Shown here: in pieces, positions 42,792 through 52,034 of the stretch
Layout of the letters: every line of letters begins with the position of its first letter
How positions within the stretch are numbered: the first letter of the stretch is position 1
Assembly: GCA_017795085.1 (NCBI GenBank)
Contig: CP051246.1
Location: 434,001 to 498,000 of the forward strand
DNA: 64,000 nucleotides
Reading direction: 5' to 3'
Source of the DNA: Salegentibacter sp.
Lineage (GTDB): Bacteria; Bacteroidota; Bacteroidia; Flavobacteriales; Flavobacteriaceae
Made by a program: the position numbers and the translations under genes
Notes under the pieces: model-generated
What the model was told of the DNA's origin: nothing
The model's database searches: none
The model's input: the letters and a program-made list of their open reading frames with translations, nothing else

Positions 42792-45700
42792 ATGAAAGCA
42801 CGATTACACCCAAAGATGGCCTTTGTTTTTCAGGATTGGCATCCTTTATTCAGTTGTCGAGAAATGAAATTTATTTGCATTTCTTTCTTTTTTCTTATGA
42901 TTTCTGGAGTCGGTTATGCGTCTCCTGAACCCTCTCTTTATGTTCAGCAGCAAGTTGTTACAGGGACAGTTACTGATATAAATAATATGCCTCTTCCCGG
43001 GGTAACCATCAGAGAAAAAGGAACAAACAATGGAACGCAAACTGATTTTGACGGGAATTATTCACTTGAAATAAATTCAGCTGAGGCAGTACTTCAATAT
43101 TCTTACATTGGTTTGAAAACTGTTGAAAAGGATATCGAGGGCAGCCTTAATATAGATGTAGTCATGGAAGAGGATGCAGCCGCATTGGAAGAAGTTGTTG
43201 TAGTTGGTTACGGAACTCAACAGAAATCAGATCTTACTGGCGCTATTGGTACAGTAAGCGGTGAAGATTTAGTAAAGGGGCCTATAGCAAACCCTTTACA
43301 GGGGCTCCAGGGGCAAGTTGCGGGTGTGAAAGTTTCCCTTAATTCAGGATCTCCATCTTCGAGTCCACGGGTACTTATTAGAGGTATCGGTACAATTAAT
43401 TCTTCTTCCGATCCGCTCTATGTTGTAGATGGTGTGGTGATGGAAAGCATTAGATTCTTAAATCCAAATGATATCGAGAGTATGGAAGTGCTTAAAGATG
43501 CTTCATCCACAGCAATTTACGGTGCTAGAGGAGCCAATGGAGTCGTTCTTATAAGCACAAAAAGAGGTGCGAAAACTGAAGGCACAGTAATTGGCTATGA
43601 AGGTTTTGTTAGTATTGGGGTATTACCTAAGAAAATCGATCTATTGAATTCCACTGAGTTTATGGAGGTTTTGGAACAAGGTTTTAACAATCATTCTTTA
43701 TATTCAGACGGTTCTATTCCGGAATTCACTGCAAATGATCCAAACCTTTTTGATGAAAACGGAAATCCTCTTTATGATACAGATTGGCAGGAAGAGGCTA
43801 CAAGGGTAGCAATTTCTCATAATCATCAGTTATCATTCCAGTCTAAAGCTGAAAACTCATCCTTTGGAGCTTTTTTAAACTATGCAGATATGGAGGGTAT
43901 TATGCTTAATAATTACCTTGAACGTGTAAATGGGAAAATAACATATGACGCTAGCCCTAAAGATTGGCTTTCTGTGGGACTTAATCTATTGGTTAATAAT
44001 GTAAAGGAGAATGAAGCTCAGGAAGATGGTGGAAATCAGATGCCCAGAAGGTCTATGATTGAAATGCCCCCAATTTTTCCTGTAAAATTTCAAGATGGTA
44101 CTTGGAGTAATTCGGGAATGGTTGATGACCCTTATGGGTTGGAGGCAATCCCGAACCCTGTCCACGTTTTGGAAACCCAGGATAGATTGCTAGAAAGAAA
44201 TAAAATATTCGGAAACTTGTTTACTGAATTCCATATTCTTCCTAATTTGGATTTGAGGACTCAATTTGGCTTTGATAGAAATACTTTAAATCAACAATTC
44301 TACAGCCCTACTGATCTTATCAATATATCTTCTCCCAATGGGAGAGCAACTTTGGCAAATAATAAGAGCCTGTATTGGCAGCAAGAAAATTACTTAACTT
44401 ATACTGATAATTTCGGCGATCATAATATTAATGCTGTAGCCGGTTTGAGTTGGCAGAAGAGAACTTCTGAATTTTTTAATGTAACTGCCGAAGGATTTTC
44501 AGATGACACATTTCGTTTTAATAGGATTCAGTCTGCTAGCCAACCAGGAACTCCGAATTCAGGTTATGATGAATGGAGTATGAATTCCTATTTTTTTAGG
44601 GGAAGTTATAATTATCTTCGAAAGTACCTGCTTACTTTCACTGGAAGGATGGATGGGTCTTCAAGGTTCGGAGCAAATAACAAGTATGGCTTTTTTCCAT
44701 CAGTCGGTGTAGGTTATGACTTATCTAAAGAATCATTTATGGAAAATCTAGAAGAAACCATAAATGTTCTGAAATTCAGAGCTAGTTACGGAATTACAGG
44801 TAATACAGAAATACCAACTTATCAATCTTTGGGGACTATTTCTACCGGAACCACTCTTATTAATGGTACCAGGGCATCCGTAAGCTATGTCAACAGACTA
44901 CCCAATCCGGATTTAGAATGGGAGAAAACCAAACAATTTGATGTTGGTTTAGATCTAGAAATGTTTAACCGTGGTCTAATAGTCAACCTCGATTACTATT
45001 ATAAACTTACCGAGGACCTACTTTTAGATCGGCCGGTACCTTCTTCTACAGGGTTTGCTGCGGTGAGGGACAATATAGGCTCTGTATCTAATAGAGGGTT
45101 TGAAGTAATGCTCCAGGCTTTTCCTGTAACGAATGATAACTTTAGTTGGGAAAGTACTTTAAACTTTAGTTATAATCAAAATAGAATAGAAAGTCTGGGA
45201 GTCAATGATGAGGATATATTTCCCGGCCCTAATTGGGTATCAGGAAGCCAGACAATTTTACGGGTAGGCGAACCTTTGAGTTCTTTTTGGGGGTATGAAC
45301 GACTTGGAACTTGGGGGACTGATGAGGTTGACGAAGCTGCTGAAGTAGGGGCTGTTCCTGGCGAAGCTAAAAGGAGTGATGAAAGAAAGATAATTGGTAA
45401 TGGCATACCTGCATGGTCAGGTGGGTTCATTAATAATTTTTACTTTGGAAATTTTGATTTCACTGTTGATCTACAATTTGTGGCAGATGTTGAGATTATG
45501 CAACAAATGATGCACTCTACACAAGATAGGACTGGCTATGCAAACGGTTTAGCGGGTACTCTTTATGATGCCTGGACACCGGATAATCAAAATACCATGA
45601 TTCAACAAATTAGAAACGGTCCTTATTCAGGGCAAAATAGCGAAGTTGATAGCCAATGGATCGCTGATGGATCATTTCTTAGGGGGCAATTGATTTCTTT

Positions 45701-45920
45701 AGGATATACCGTAAATCCAGAGGTATTGGAGAATATGGGTATAAAATCTCTTCGAGTGTATGGCAATGTTCAAAATGCCTTTGTGATTCATTCCGACGAT
45801 TTTAAAGGTTATGATCCTGAAGCTTCTTCTTGGGGAGATAACCAATGGGGGCAAAATATATTTTTCTTTCAATACCCGCGTCCAAGAACCTTTTCTTTAG
45901 GATTTAACTTACAGTTTTAA
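42792..45920 (+). CDS. SusC/RagA-type TonB-dependent outer-membrane transporter
   Basis: A 1042-residue outer-membrane protein. After a signal peptide (FICISFFFLMISGVGYA) comes a carboxypeptidase-regulatory-like domain (VVTGTVTDINNMPLPGVTIREK), then the TonB-box region EEVVVVGYGTQQKSDLTGA, the plug with LRGIGTINSSSDPLYVVDG-like sequence and AIYGARGANGVVLISTKRG, and a long barrel ending in FSLGFNLQF. It carries glycans across the outer membrane with SusD acting as a lid. The start could also be the ATG at 42864, which begins the hydrophobic signal; the first 24 residues are charged as in other SusC proteins. Confidence 0.93.
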   Translation: MKARLHPKMAFVFQDWHPLFSCREMKFICISFFFLMISGVGYASPEPSLYVQQQVVTGTVTDINNMPLPGVTIREKGTNNGTQTDFDGNYSLEINSAEAVLQYSYIGLKTVEKDIEGSLNIDVVMEEDAAALEEVVVVGYGTQQKSDLTGAIGTVSGEDLVKGPIANPLQGLQGQVAGVKVSLNSGSPSSSPRVLIRGIGTINSSSDPLYVVDGVVMESIRFLNPNDIESMEVLKDASSTAIYGARGANGVVLISTKRGAKTEGTVIGYEGFVSIGVLPKKIDLLNSTEFMEVLEQGFNNHSLYSDGSIPEFTANDPNLFDENGNPLYDTDWQEEATRVAISHNHQLSFQSKAENSSFGAFLNYADMEGIMLNNYLERVNGKITYDASPKDWLSVGLNLLVNNVKENEAQEDGGNQMPRRSMIEMPPIFPVKFQDGTWSNSGMVDDPYGLEAIPNPVHVLETQDRLLERNKIFGNLFTEFHILPNLDLRTQFGFDRNTLNQQFYSPTDLINISSPNGRATLANNKSLYWQQENYLTYTDNFGDHNINAVAGLSWQKRTSEFFNVTAEGFSDDTFRFNRIQSASQPGTPNSGYDEWSMNSYFFRGSYNYLRKYLLTFTGRMDGSSRFGANNKYGFFPSVGVGYDLSKESFMENLEETINVLKFRASYGITGNTEIPTYQSLGTISTGTTLINGTRASVSYVNRLPNPDLEWEKTKQFDVGLDLEMFNRGLIVNLDYYYKLTEDLLLDRPVPSSTGFAAVRDNIGSVSNRGFEVMLQAFPVTNDNFSWESTLNFSYNQNRIESLGVNDEDIFPGPNWVSGSQTILRVGEPLSSFWGYERLGTWGTDEVDEAAEVGAVPGEAKRSDERKIIGNGIPAWSGGFINNFYFGNFDFTVDLQFVADVEIMQQMMHSTQDRTGYANGLAGTLYDAWTPDNQNTMIQQIRNGPYSGQNSEVDSQWIADGSFLRGQLISLGYTVNPEVLENMGIKSLRVYGNVQNAFVIHSDDFKGYDPEASSWGDNQWGQNIFFFQYPRPRTFSLGFNLQF

Positions 45921-45938
45921 ACAGAAAAAGACTTAAAA

Positions 45939-47525
45939 ATGAAACATTATAAATTACTTTATTTAATGCTCGTCCTGGTTGTTACAGGATGTGAAGACTT
46001 TTTAGAAGAGAGACCAGTTGATGAAGTTGCGTTAGATCAATATTTTACTCAGCCGGAACATGCAAGGGATGCAGTAAATTCGTTGTATAGAACAGGAGCT
46101 ATGCAATTGTATACTGGGGGTGTTTATTCTGGATCAAGAATTATGTTTGGTCCCTATATAAGTGGTTTCGTTGACAACGAGTATAAAGGGCAGGAAGTTC
46201 ATGTAACTAGAGCTCAGGAACTAACTTATGATGAAGCTAATTTATCAGCTTATTTTAATGGTATGTGGTCTGATATGTACCTGGGTATTTCAAGGGCTAA
46301 TACTGCAATAAAGTATATTCCTGAGATAGCTACAATTTCAGAAGGAGAGAGTGCACAGTATATGGCTGAAGCTCGTTTTTTTCGAGCTTTAAATTACTTT
46401 TATCTGGTAAGATTTTTTGGAGGTGTTCCTTTGGTAACAGAACCTTATGAAAGTATTGGAGATCTTGAAATGGAAAGAAGTAGTGCAGGAGAAGTTTATA
46501 ATCTTATACTGGAAGATTTGAATTTTGCTATTAGCAGTGGGGGTTTGGTTAGTACACATATGTCAAATAATAATGGCAGAATAACTGAAGAAGTTGCTCG
46601 AACACTCCTGGCAGATGCTTACCTAACAATGAGCGGGGAAGCAGTGGGGACAGATAATTATGAAGAGGCTGCAGATGCGGCCAGAAATGTTATAAATTCA
46701 GGAACTTATAACTTAACTAGTCACTCTTTTTCCAATGGTGAACTGGCTGAAAATGGGTCTGCTTACAATAAAAATAGACAGAGCAGAATCGTTGAAAACG
46801 AGCATATTTATTATTATGAATATGCATCTGGTATAGCTAATAGTACTTATCCCCAATGGAGTTTTCCTTCAGCACTTTCCCCTGAAATGGCTTATGCTAT
46901 TGTGAATAATGCGTATAAGCCAACTGAGGATTTGCTAAATTCTTATGATTCCGAAAGGGACTTGAGAATTCAGGAAAAACAATATTTTCATACTTCTATT
47001 ACTAAGCCTGATGGAGAAATTCTTGAATTTGAAGTCTCTCCTTATGTATGGTTGGATGAAGAAGCCACTTTTGAAACTGCAATTTCTGAAAATGCAACTC
47101 CAATTTACACGTATTCAAATATCTTACTGATGGGCGCCGAGGCGATTGCAAGATCTGAAGGGGTGACTGCTGAGGCAGTTGATTTACTTGCTAGAGTACG
47201 TGAGAGAGCTTACTGGAACGAGGATCCTGAAGCCATTAGAGCATCTTTAGCTGGTTTGTCAGAGGAAGCTTTTGTAGAAGAAGTTTTGAAAGAAAGAGTT
47301 AGGGAATTGGCCTTTGAATTTCAAATTTGGTTCGATGTACTTCGGACTAGGAAGTTCCCAGTGCCTTCAGAAAATCAATCTGGACAAATTAATTTTGTAA
47401 ATGTAATTGGAGCTACCAACAATTTTGGAGGAACCATAAAAGAAGCTAATTTACTTTTACCGATACCTGAACTTGAAATGCAAAGGAATCCCGCTTTAAC
47501 GCAAAACCCTGGATATGAAGATTAA
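45939..47525 (+). CDS. SusD/RagB-type glycan-binding lipoprotein
   Basis: A 528-residue protein with lipobox cysteine at 18 (VTGCEDF). It has the SusD beginning LEERPVDEVALDQYFTQPEHARDAVN, the helical TPR-like part with MAEARFFRALNYFYLVRFFGGVPL, and the C-terminal VRELAFEFQIWFDVLRTRKF with the usual ending of PIPELEMQRNPALTQNPGY. It forms the lid over the SusC barrel and binds the glycan. The gene follows susC by 18 bases and ends at a strong terminator, closing the locus. Confidence 0.93.
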   Translation: MKHYKLLYLMLVLVVTGCEDFLEERPVDEVALDQYFTQPEHARDAVNSLYRTGAMQLYTGGVYSGSRIMFGPYISGFVDNEYKGQEVHVTRAQELTYDEANLSAYFNGMWSDMYLGISRANTAIKYIPEIATISEGESAQYMAEARFFRALNYFYLVRFFGGVPLVTEPYESIGDLEMERSSAGEVYNLILEDLNFAISSGGLVSTHMSNNNGRITEEVARTLLADAYLTMSGEAVGTDNYEEAADAARNVINSGTYNLTSHSFSNGELAENGSAYNKNRQSRIVENEHIYYYEYASGIANSTYPQWSFPSALSPEMAYAIVNNAYKPTEDLLNSYDSERDLRIQEKQYFHTSITKPDGEILEFEVSPYVWLDEEATFETAISENATPIYTYSNILLMGAEAIARSEGVTAEAVDLLARVRERAYWNEDPEAIRASLAGLSEEAFVEEVLKERVRELAFEFQIWFDVLRTRKFPVPSENQSGQINFVNVIGATNNFGGTIKEANLLLPIPELEMQRNPALTQNPGYED

Positions 47526-47561
47526 TTTAGGACTACTATCCTCATAAAAGTGTGTAAATAG

Positions 47562-47594
47562 AAAATATCGGGATGTTTACATCCCGATATTTTT
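47562..47594. terminator. Terminator closing the mannoside locus
   Basis: AAAATATCGGGATG (47562-47575), loop TTTA, and CATCCCGATATTTTT (47580-47594) make a strong, nearly symmetric hairpin with T and A tracts on both sides. Confidence 0.88.
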
Positions 47595-47838
47595 TTAAAT
47601 CTTGCCTGTCAATTCAGCCCTCTATTATTTACATAGTAATGAAATAAAAAGAAACCGTTCCTTCACCTAATTATCGTTAGGTTTTTACCAATACGGCTGC
47701 AAGCATTTTTTTAAATCTAATTCTCCGTTATATACATTTGTCTCATACTTAGCTTGTTTCAGCATTAAAATCAAATTCTAAATAAGCTTGCTTCAGCCTT
47801 TTTTATTTAAACCTTATCCGGTTTAGGGGGTACTTGTA

Positions 47839-50241
47839 TTAAACCTTCCCTCCCATCAATGGATCCGTTGTGCTAACTTTTCCATTCTCGATATGGCCTG
47901 CAAATCGTTGTTTAAATGTAGAGTATTCTTCAATAGTTATACTGTAATCGTACCAACCAAAACTATTATTCATATTTAAAAGGAGTTCTTTTGTTTCTTT
48001 TTCTAATTTAAAATATATAGGTTCTTTCTTGTACGAATTATCTACTAGCTTAACGTGTAATTTATCTGGAATTACAGATTGTATTACTAGATGGAATTGG
48101 TTGGTGCTACTTAAAAGATTGACCCTTATGTCACAGGTTGTAAGTTCACGAATATTTCCACAAAACTCTCTATAAAAACCATTAGGCGCATAGGCTTTGA
48201 TATGATATTTTTTGGAATCTATAGGCAATGAATATCTTAAATTCTCTCCTTCGTTAACTGCAAAATTATAGCAGGATTTTTCTGAATCCCGGTACAATGC
48301 ATTTAGGTCATATACTTGAAACGGAGCGGCAATTTTTTTTGATTTAGAAAGCCCGGCATCGCAAGACATCTGGAGCTCTAAGGTGTTTCTATTTTCTTGA
48401 GGATTACAATTAAATGCTAAGTTATACGGTATAGCACAAGCTGGTTTTGTTCCGGGTTCTTGTTTTGGAAGAGATGCATTTAATTGCTGTTTACTCTTTA
48501 AATATTGCAATTTAGCATCGCTCATCATCTCATAATCTGAAGGTAACTTTTTATCTTTGGATAAATATATTTGTTCAATATAAGTATCTCTGTTTACAAA
48601 GATATTTTGAGAAGGCGGTGTACTATCAGCATCCCTAAATACTGAGGTTAAGTTGCCGCATATAGCTCTTCTCCAGTCGCCTATGTTTTCTTCTATTACC
48701 TTTTTACCGGTTTTCTCTTCTATAAAGTGTTCTAAAAACTGTAAAGAAGAGGTGTGGTCAAACACTTCGCTATTTACAAAACCTCCCCGACTCCAGGGAG
48801 ATGCGACAACCATAGGTACGCGAAATCCTAATCCCAAATTATCTTTACCCTTTACAAACTCTTCTGCCGTTGCAATATTGGTAGTTGCACCAGTACCGGT
48901 TTTAGGCGCTACAAAAGGTGGGATATGATCAAAATACCCATCATTTTCATCATAGGAAACAATAAAAATTGTTTTTTTCCATTGTTCCGGATTTTTAGTT
49001 AAAATATCTAAAACTTCCGATACATACCAGGCACCGTACCAAGGAGATCCGGGATGATCTGAAAAGGCACAAGGTGCTACTAACCAAGATACCGTAGGCA
49101 AAGTTCCGTGGTTTACGTCTTTTCTGAATTGATGTAACACATCTCCTTTAGGAACACGCACTTGCTTGCCTTCAAATTCCAAAGTCTCCGTTTTACGATA
49201 ATTTTTATCTAATTTATTGGTAATAAAAGCCTTATGGTGAATAGCTTTCTCGTGTGCACTTAATTTTTCAAAATTTGCTTCGCTATAGCTTTCTATATCT
49301 TTCTTCAAGCTTGCTATTTTTTGAAGAGTTGTTTCCAGGTCTTTATCAGGAAGCGTTCCAGATTTTTCCAGATTCACCAGTCTTTCTAACTCTTGCTTCA
49401 TCCAGTATCTATGTTCCGGATGAAAACGAACATTATATTGCTTTATAAATTCAAGATCGTTATCAGTAAAATTTGCTAACCAATATTCTTCTTCATCAGA
49501 TAAACCTGTAGGAATACTTAATTCGTTTTGATAGACACCCCATGAAACTCCTGCTTTTTCAAGACGTTCCGGATATGTTTTCCAACCTACATTTTTAAAA
49601 TCAATCATACCATTATCAGTATGTGCTTTAGAATTAGGATTATGGGCGTCTTCACGTACAGTGCCTGCCCAAAAATAGTTTCGGTTAGGACTAGTACCGG
49701 TTAAAGTAGAACAAAAGCTTTGATCACAGACTGTAAAAGCATCTGCAAAGGCATAATAAAATGGTAAGTCTGCCCTATTGTAATGTCCCATAGTTAGGGG
49801 CATAGATGCATATTCGGGATTTCCGGATTTTTTTGCTTCGAGCCATTTATCCATTTTTCCGTGATTACGAGCAGCTACCATATCTTCCCATGCATGTGGA
49901 AGGGCTCCCATCCAGGTAGATTTCGTATTTTTTATATCTAAATGAAATGGTGATGCAGTTTCTCCGGAAGCATTACGTTGATACCATACAGGTAGTCCTG
50001 TAGGGGTATCAATAGCTCGGGGATCATTAAACCCGCGAACACCCCGAAGGCTTCCAAAGCAATGATCAAAAGACCTGTTTTCCTGCATAAGAAAAACCAC
50101 GTGTTCTGCATTTAAGTAGGTTGTACCCGGATCAGGACTAATTGCCATGGCCCTAGCTACCGATTGTGGTATAGCACTGTAAAGAGCAGTGGATCCAGCT
50201 AAAAAGGCCGCTTTTTTTAAAAAGGATCTTCTTGATTCCAT
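47839..50241 (-). CDS. Phosphocholine-specific phospholipase C, Tat-exported
   Basis: An 800-residue enzyme of the bacterial phospholipase C / acid phosphatase (AcpA) superfamily. The N-terminal SRRSFLKKAAFLAG is a twin-arginine signal. The catalytic region begins with FLMQENRSFDHCFGSLRGVRGF, with the nucleophile and metal residues expected of this family, and continues through LTGTSPNRNYFWAGT and VSYDENDGYFDHIPP. The C-terminal part has two repeats of the beta-rich phospholipase-specific domain (around SYNFAVNEGENLRYSLPI and VKLVDNSYKKEPIYFKL). It hydrolyses phosphatidylcholine-like lipids outside the cytosol. It lies 293 bases after susD and in the same direction. Confidence 0.88.
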   Translation of the reverse strand: MESRRSFLKKAAFLAGSTALYSAIPQSVARAMAISPDPGTTYLNAEHVVFLMQENRSFDHCFGSLRGVRGFNDPRAIDTPTGLPVWYQRNASGETASPFHLDIKNTKSTWMGALPHAWEDMVAARNHGKMDKWLEAKKSGNPEYASMPLTMGHYNRADLPFYYAFADAFTVCDQSFCSTLTGTSPNRNYFWAGTVREDAHNPNSKAHTDNGMIDFKNVGWKTYPERLEKAGVSWGVYQNELSIPTGLSDEEEYWLANFTDNDLEFIKQYNVRFHPEHRYWMKQELERLVNLEKSGTLPDKDLETTLQKIASLKKDIESYSEANFEKLSAHEKAIHHKAFITNKLDKNYRKTETLEFEGKQVRVPKGDVLHQFRKDVNHGTLPTVSWLVAPCAFSDHPGSPWYGAWYVSEVLDILTKNPEQWKKTIFIVSYDENDGYFDHIPPFVAPKTGTGATTNIATAEEFVKGKDNLGLGFRVPMVVASPWSRGGFVNSEVFDHTSSLQFLEHFIEEKTGKKVIEENIGDWRRAICGNLTSVFRDADSTPPSQNIFVNRDTYIEQIYLSKDKKLPSDYEMMSDAKLQYLKSKQQLNASLPKQEPGTKPACAIPYNLAFNCNPQENRNTLELQMSCDAGLSKSKKIAAPFQVYDLNALYRDSEKSCYNFAVNEGENLRYSLPIDSKKYHIKAYAPNGFYREFCGNIRELTTCDIRVNLLSSTNQFHLVIQSVIPDKLHVKLVDNSYKKEPIYFKLEKETKELLLNMNNSFGWYDYSITIEEYSTFKQRFAGHIENGKVSTTDPLMGGKV

Positions 50242-50534
50242 TTATTTTTGATTCAAATTTTGAAAACCATAGTAATCAGCAGGTTTTCAGTTGATTTTAT
50301 TTAAATAGTAAGATATGGTAATACAGATTAAGAATAGTATTGTATTTAAGAACCTTATCAAATATTGCCCTTTTAGAAACGCATTATATTATTACCAGCA
50401 AATCCTTTAGATGTAACCTTGAGAGCATTTATGATGTTTTGTTGAGTCTTTTACTAAAACCTGTTCTTTGTATAGTAAAGGCTCAGGAACACTTCCTTGC
50501 AATAATTGATATTCTTGAAATTGATCTCATAGTT

Positions 50535-52010
50535 CTATCTCAACCACCAAGGTGTTTGTCGAATGCCATCATTGCCTCCAAATTGCGAATTGATGGCATC
50601 CTCAAGGTTTGCCGTATTGTTATTATATTCATCTGTTGGATATACAAATCGTGTGGGCGGTGTTTCTCCTGAACGATGTTCAAACTCCGGATATCCCGTT
50701 CTTAAATAATTGTAATACTGTGTCCATCCACCTTGTAGAAAGCTTGGAATGTATTTTTGGGTTAAAATAGTTTTCAACTTTTCTTCTTGAGATCCTTGAA
50801 AGCTTACTTCAGGTTGATTGAGATAATTATTAATAACATCATCTGACAGGTATTCAGAATAATCTTCTGCATAAGTTCTATAAAATTCGAAACTTGCAGC
50901 AACTGCGTTTGCAAAATGTATAGAGGCGTCGGTACTTATCCAACCTCTAACGGCAGCTTCAGCCATGATAAACTCTATTTCCCAATAACTAAGAATAGTA
51001 TGAGGCTCTGTAGTTGGATCGGTGTAATATCTTGCATTTACTTTAGAAATATTTCCATCTGCTACCAAGGTCTCATTTATTACGGAATAGTTTTCTGTTG
51101 GGCTCCCCCCGTTATAAGATTCAAAATCATTAACGGATAACCCTGCTGAGGCTGCTGATGAAGTTTGCTCGGCTACAATAAATAGTCTTGGATCTTCTAG
51201 ATTTTGAAGCAAATCGATATAAGTTGAAGACATATACATGCTTGAACCATAACTGCTTGAGTTAAATTCAGTGTAACGACTATCCTGCTGATCTTCAAAA
51301 ACTAATTGTGCATTATCAGATAGTGAATTTATGATTGCACCTCTATTATAAACTTCGTTAAACTTATCTGCAATATTAATCGATCCAGCGGCGGTTTTAC
51401 CCGATAAAGTCATTAGGATTTTTAGTTCGTAAGAATTAATAAGTTTTAACCACTGTGAAGCATCGCCGCCATAGATAATATCTCCCTCAATAGCCACTTC
51501 TTTTTCAATAAGTGAAGCTGCCTCATCTAGCTCATTAATAATGCCTTCAAAAACAGCTTCCTGCGGATCATACGCAGGCTGATATGTTGATGCAGATTCT
51601 CCCATAAGAGCTTCAGAGTAAGGAATGTTGCCAAACCTTAATGTAAGTTGATAAAAGTAATAGGCTCTATAAAACTTCCCTATAGCTATATAGTTAGAAC
51701 TTCCTATTCGTTCAGCCTCTTCGATCATTTTAGTTACTTGCCTTAGATTGTTGAAATTATCAAAATTTCCATTCCCCCATTTAAAATATTGGTAATCATT
51801 CTCTTCACCTGTTTGTATAAGCATTCTTGAAGCGTATAGAGGACTTGTGCCCCCAACCTGAAAAGCTTCCGCTGAAATTTCAGTTAAAAGCAATTGAGGA
51901 TGCGTTTCACTAACATTATTTGGATTCTCATTGAGGTCATCTATATCCTGACAGCTTTTGATTATAAAACCTAACAGAACAATTGTAATATATATATATA
52001 ACTTTTTCAT
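50535..52010 (-). CDS. SusD-like nutrient-binding lipoprotein, second system
   Basis: A 491-residue protein with lipobox cysteine at 20 (IIKSCQDI) and the start ENPNNVSETHPQLLLTEISAEAF typical of the SusD-like_2 group. Further segments (FYRAYYFYQLTLRFGNIPYSEA, YIPSFLQGGWTQYYNYLRTGYPEF) fit that family. This group differs from classical SusD and often serves non-glycan or unknown substrates. The gene follows susC2 by 24 bases. The ligand is unknown; the neighbouring phospholipase suggests a lipid-derived compound. Confidence 0.9.
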   Translation of the reverse strand: MKKLYIYITIVLLGFIIKSCQDIDDLNENPNNVSETHPQLLLTEISAEAFQVGGTSPLYASRMLIQTGEENDYQYFKWGNGNFDNFNNLRQVTKMIEEAERIGSSNYIAIGKFYRAYYFYQLTLRFGNIPYSEALMGESASTYQPAYDPQEAVFEGIINELDEAASLIEKEVAIEGDIIYGGDASQWLKLINSYELKILMTLSGKTAAGSINIADKFNEVYNRGAIINSLSDNAQLVFEDQQDSRYTEFNSSSYGSSMYMSSTYIDLLQNLEDPRLFIVAEQTSSAASAGLSVNDFESYNGGSPTENYSVINETLVADGNISKVNARYYTDPTTEPHTILSYWEIEFIMAEAAVRGWISTDASIHFANAVAASFEFYRTYAEDYSEYLSDDVINNYLNQPEVSFQGSQEEKLKTILTQKYIPSFLQGGWTQYYNYLRTGYPEFEHRSGETPPTRFVYPTDEYNNNTANLEDAINSQFGGNDGIRQTPWWLR

Positions 52011-52034
52011 TATTTTAATTTTTGGATTTAAAGT

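Noticed and set aside
47808..47825. Palindrome TAAACC-N6-GGTTTA downstream of the phospholipase gene
   Set aside because: It has no T run on either strand, so I do not call it a terminator, although it could be a weak one.
50242..50534. Possible gene or promoter between susD and the phospholipase C gene
   Set aside because: A 110-codon plus-strand frame overlaps the susD end antisense and has no family pattern; no TAnnTTTG box with proper spacing was found on the minus strand.
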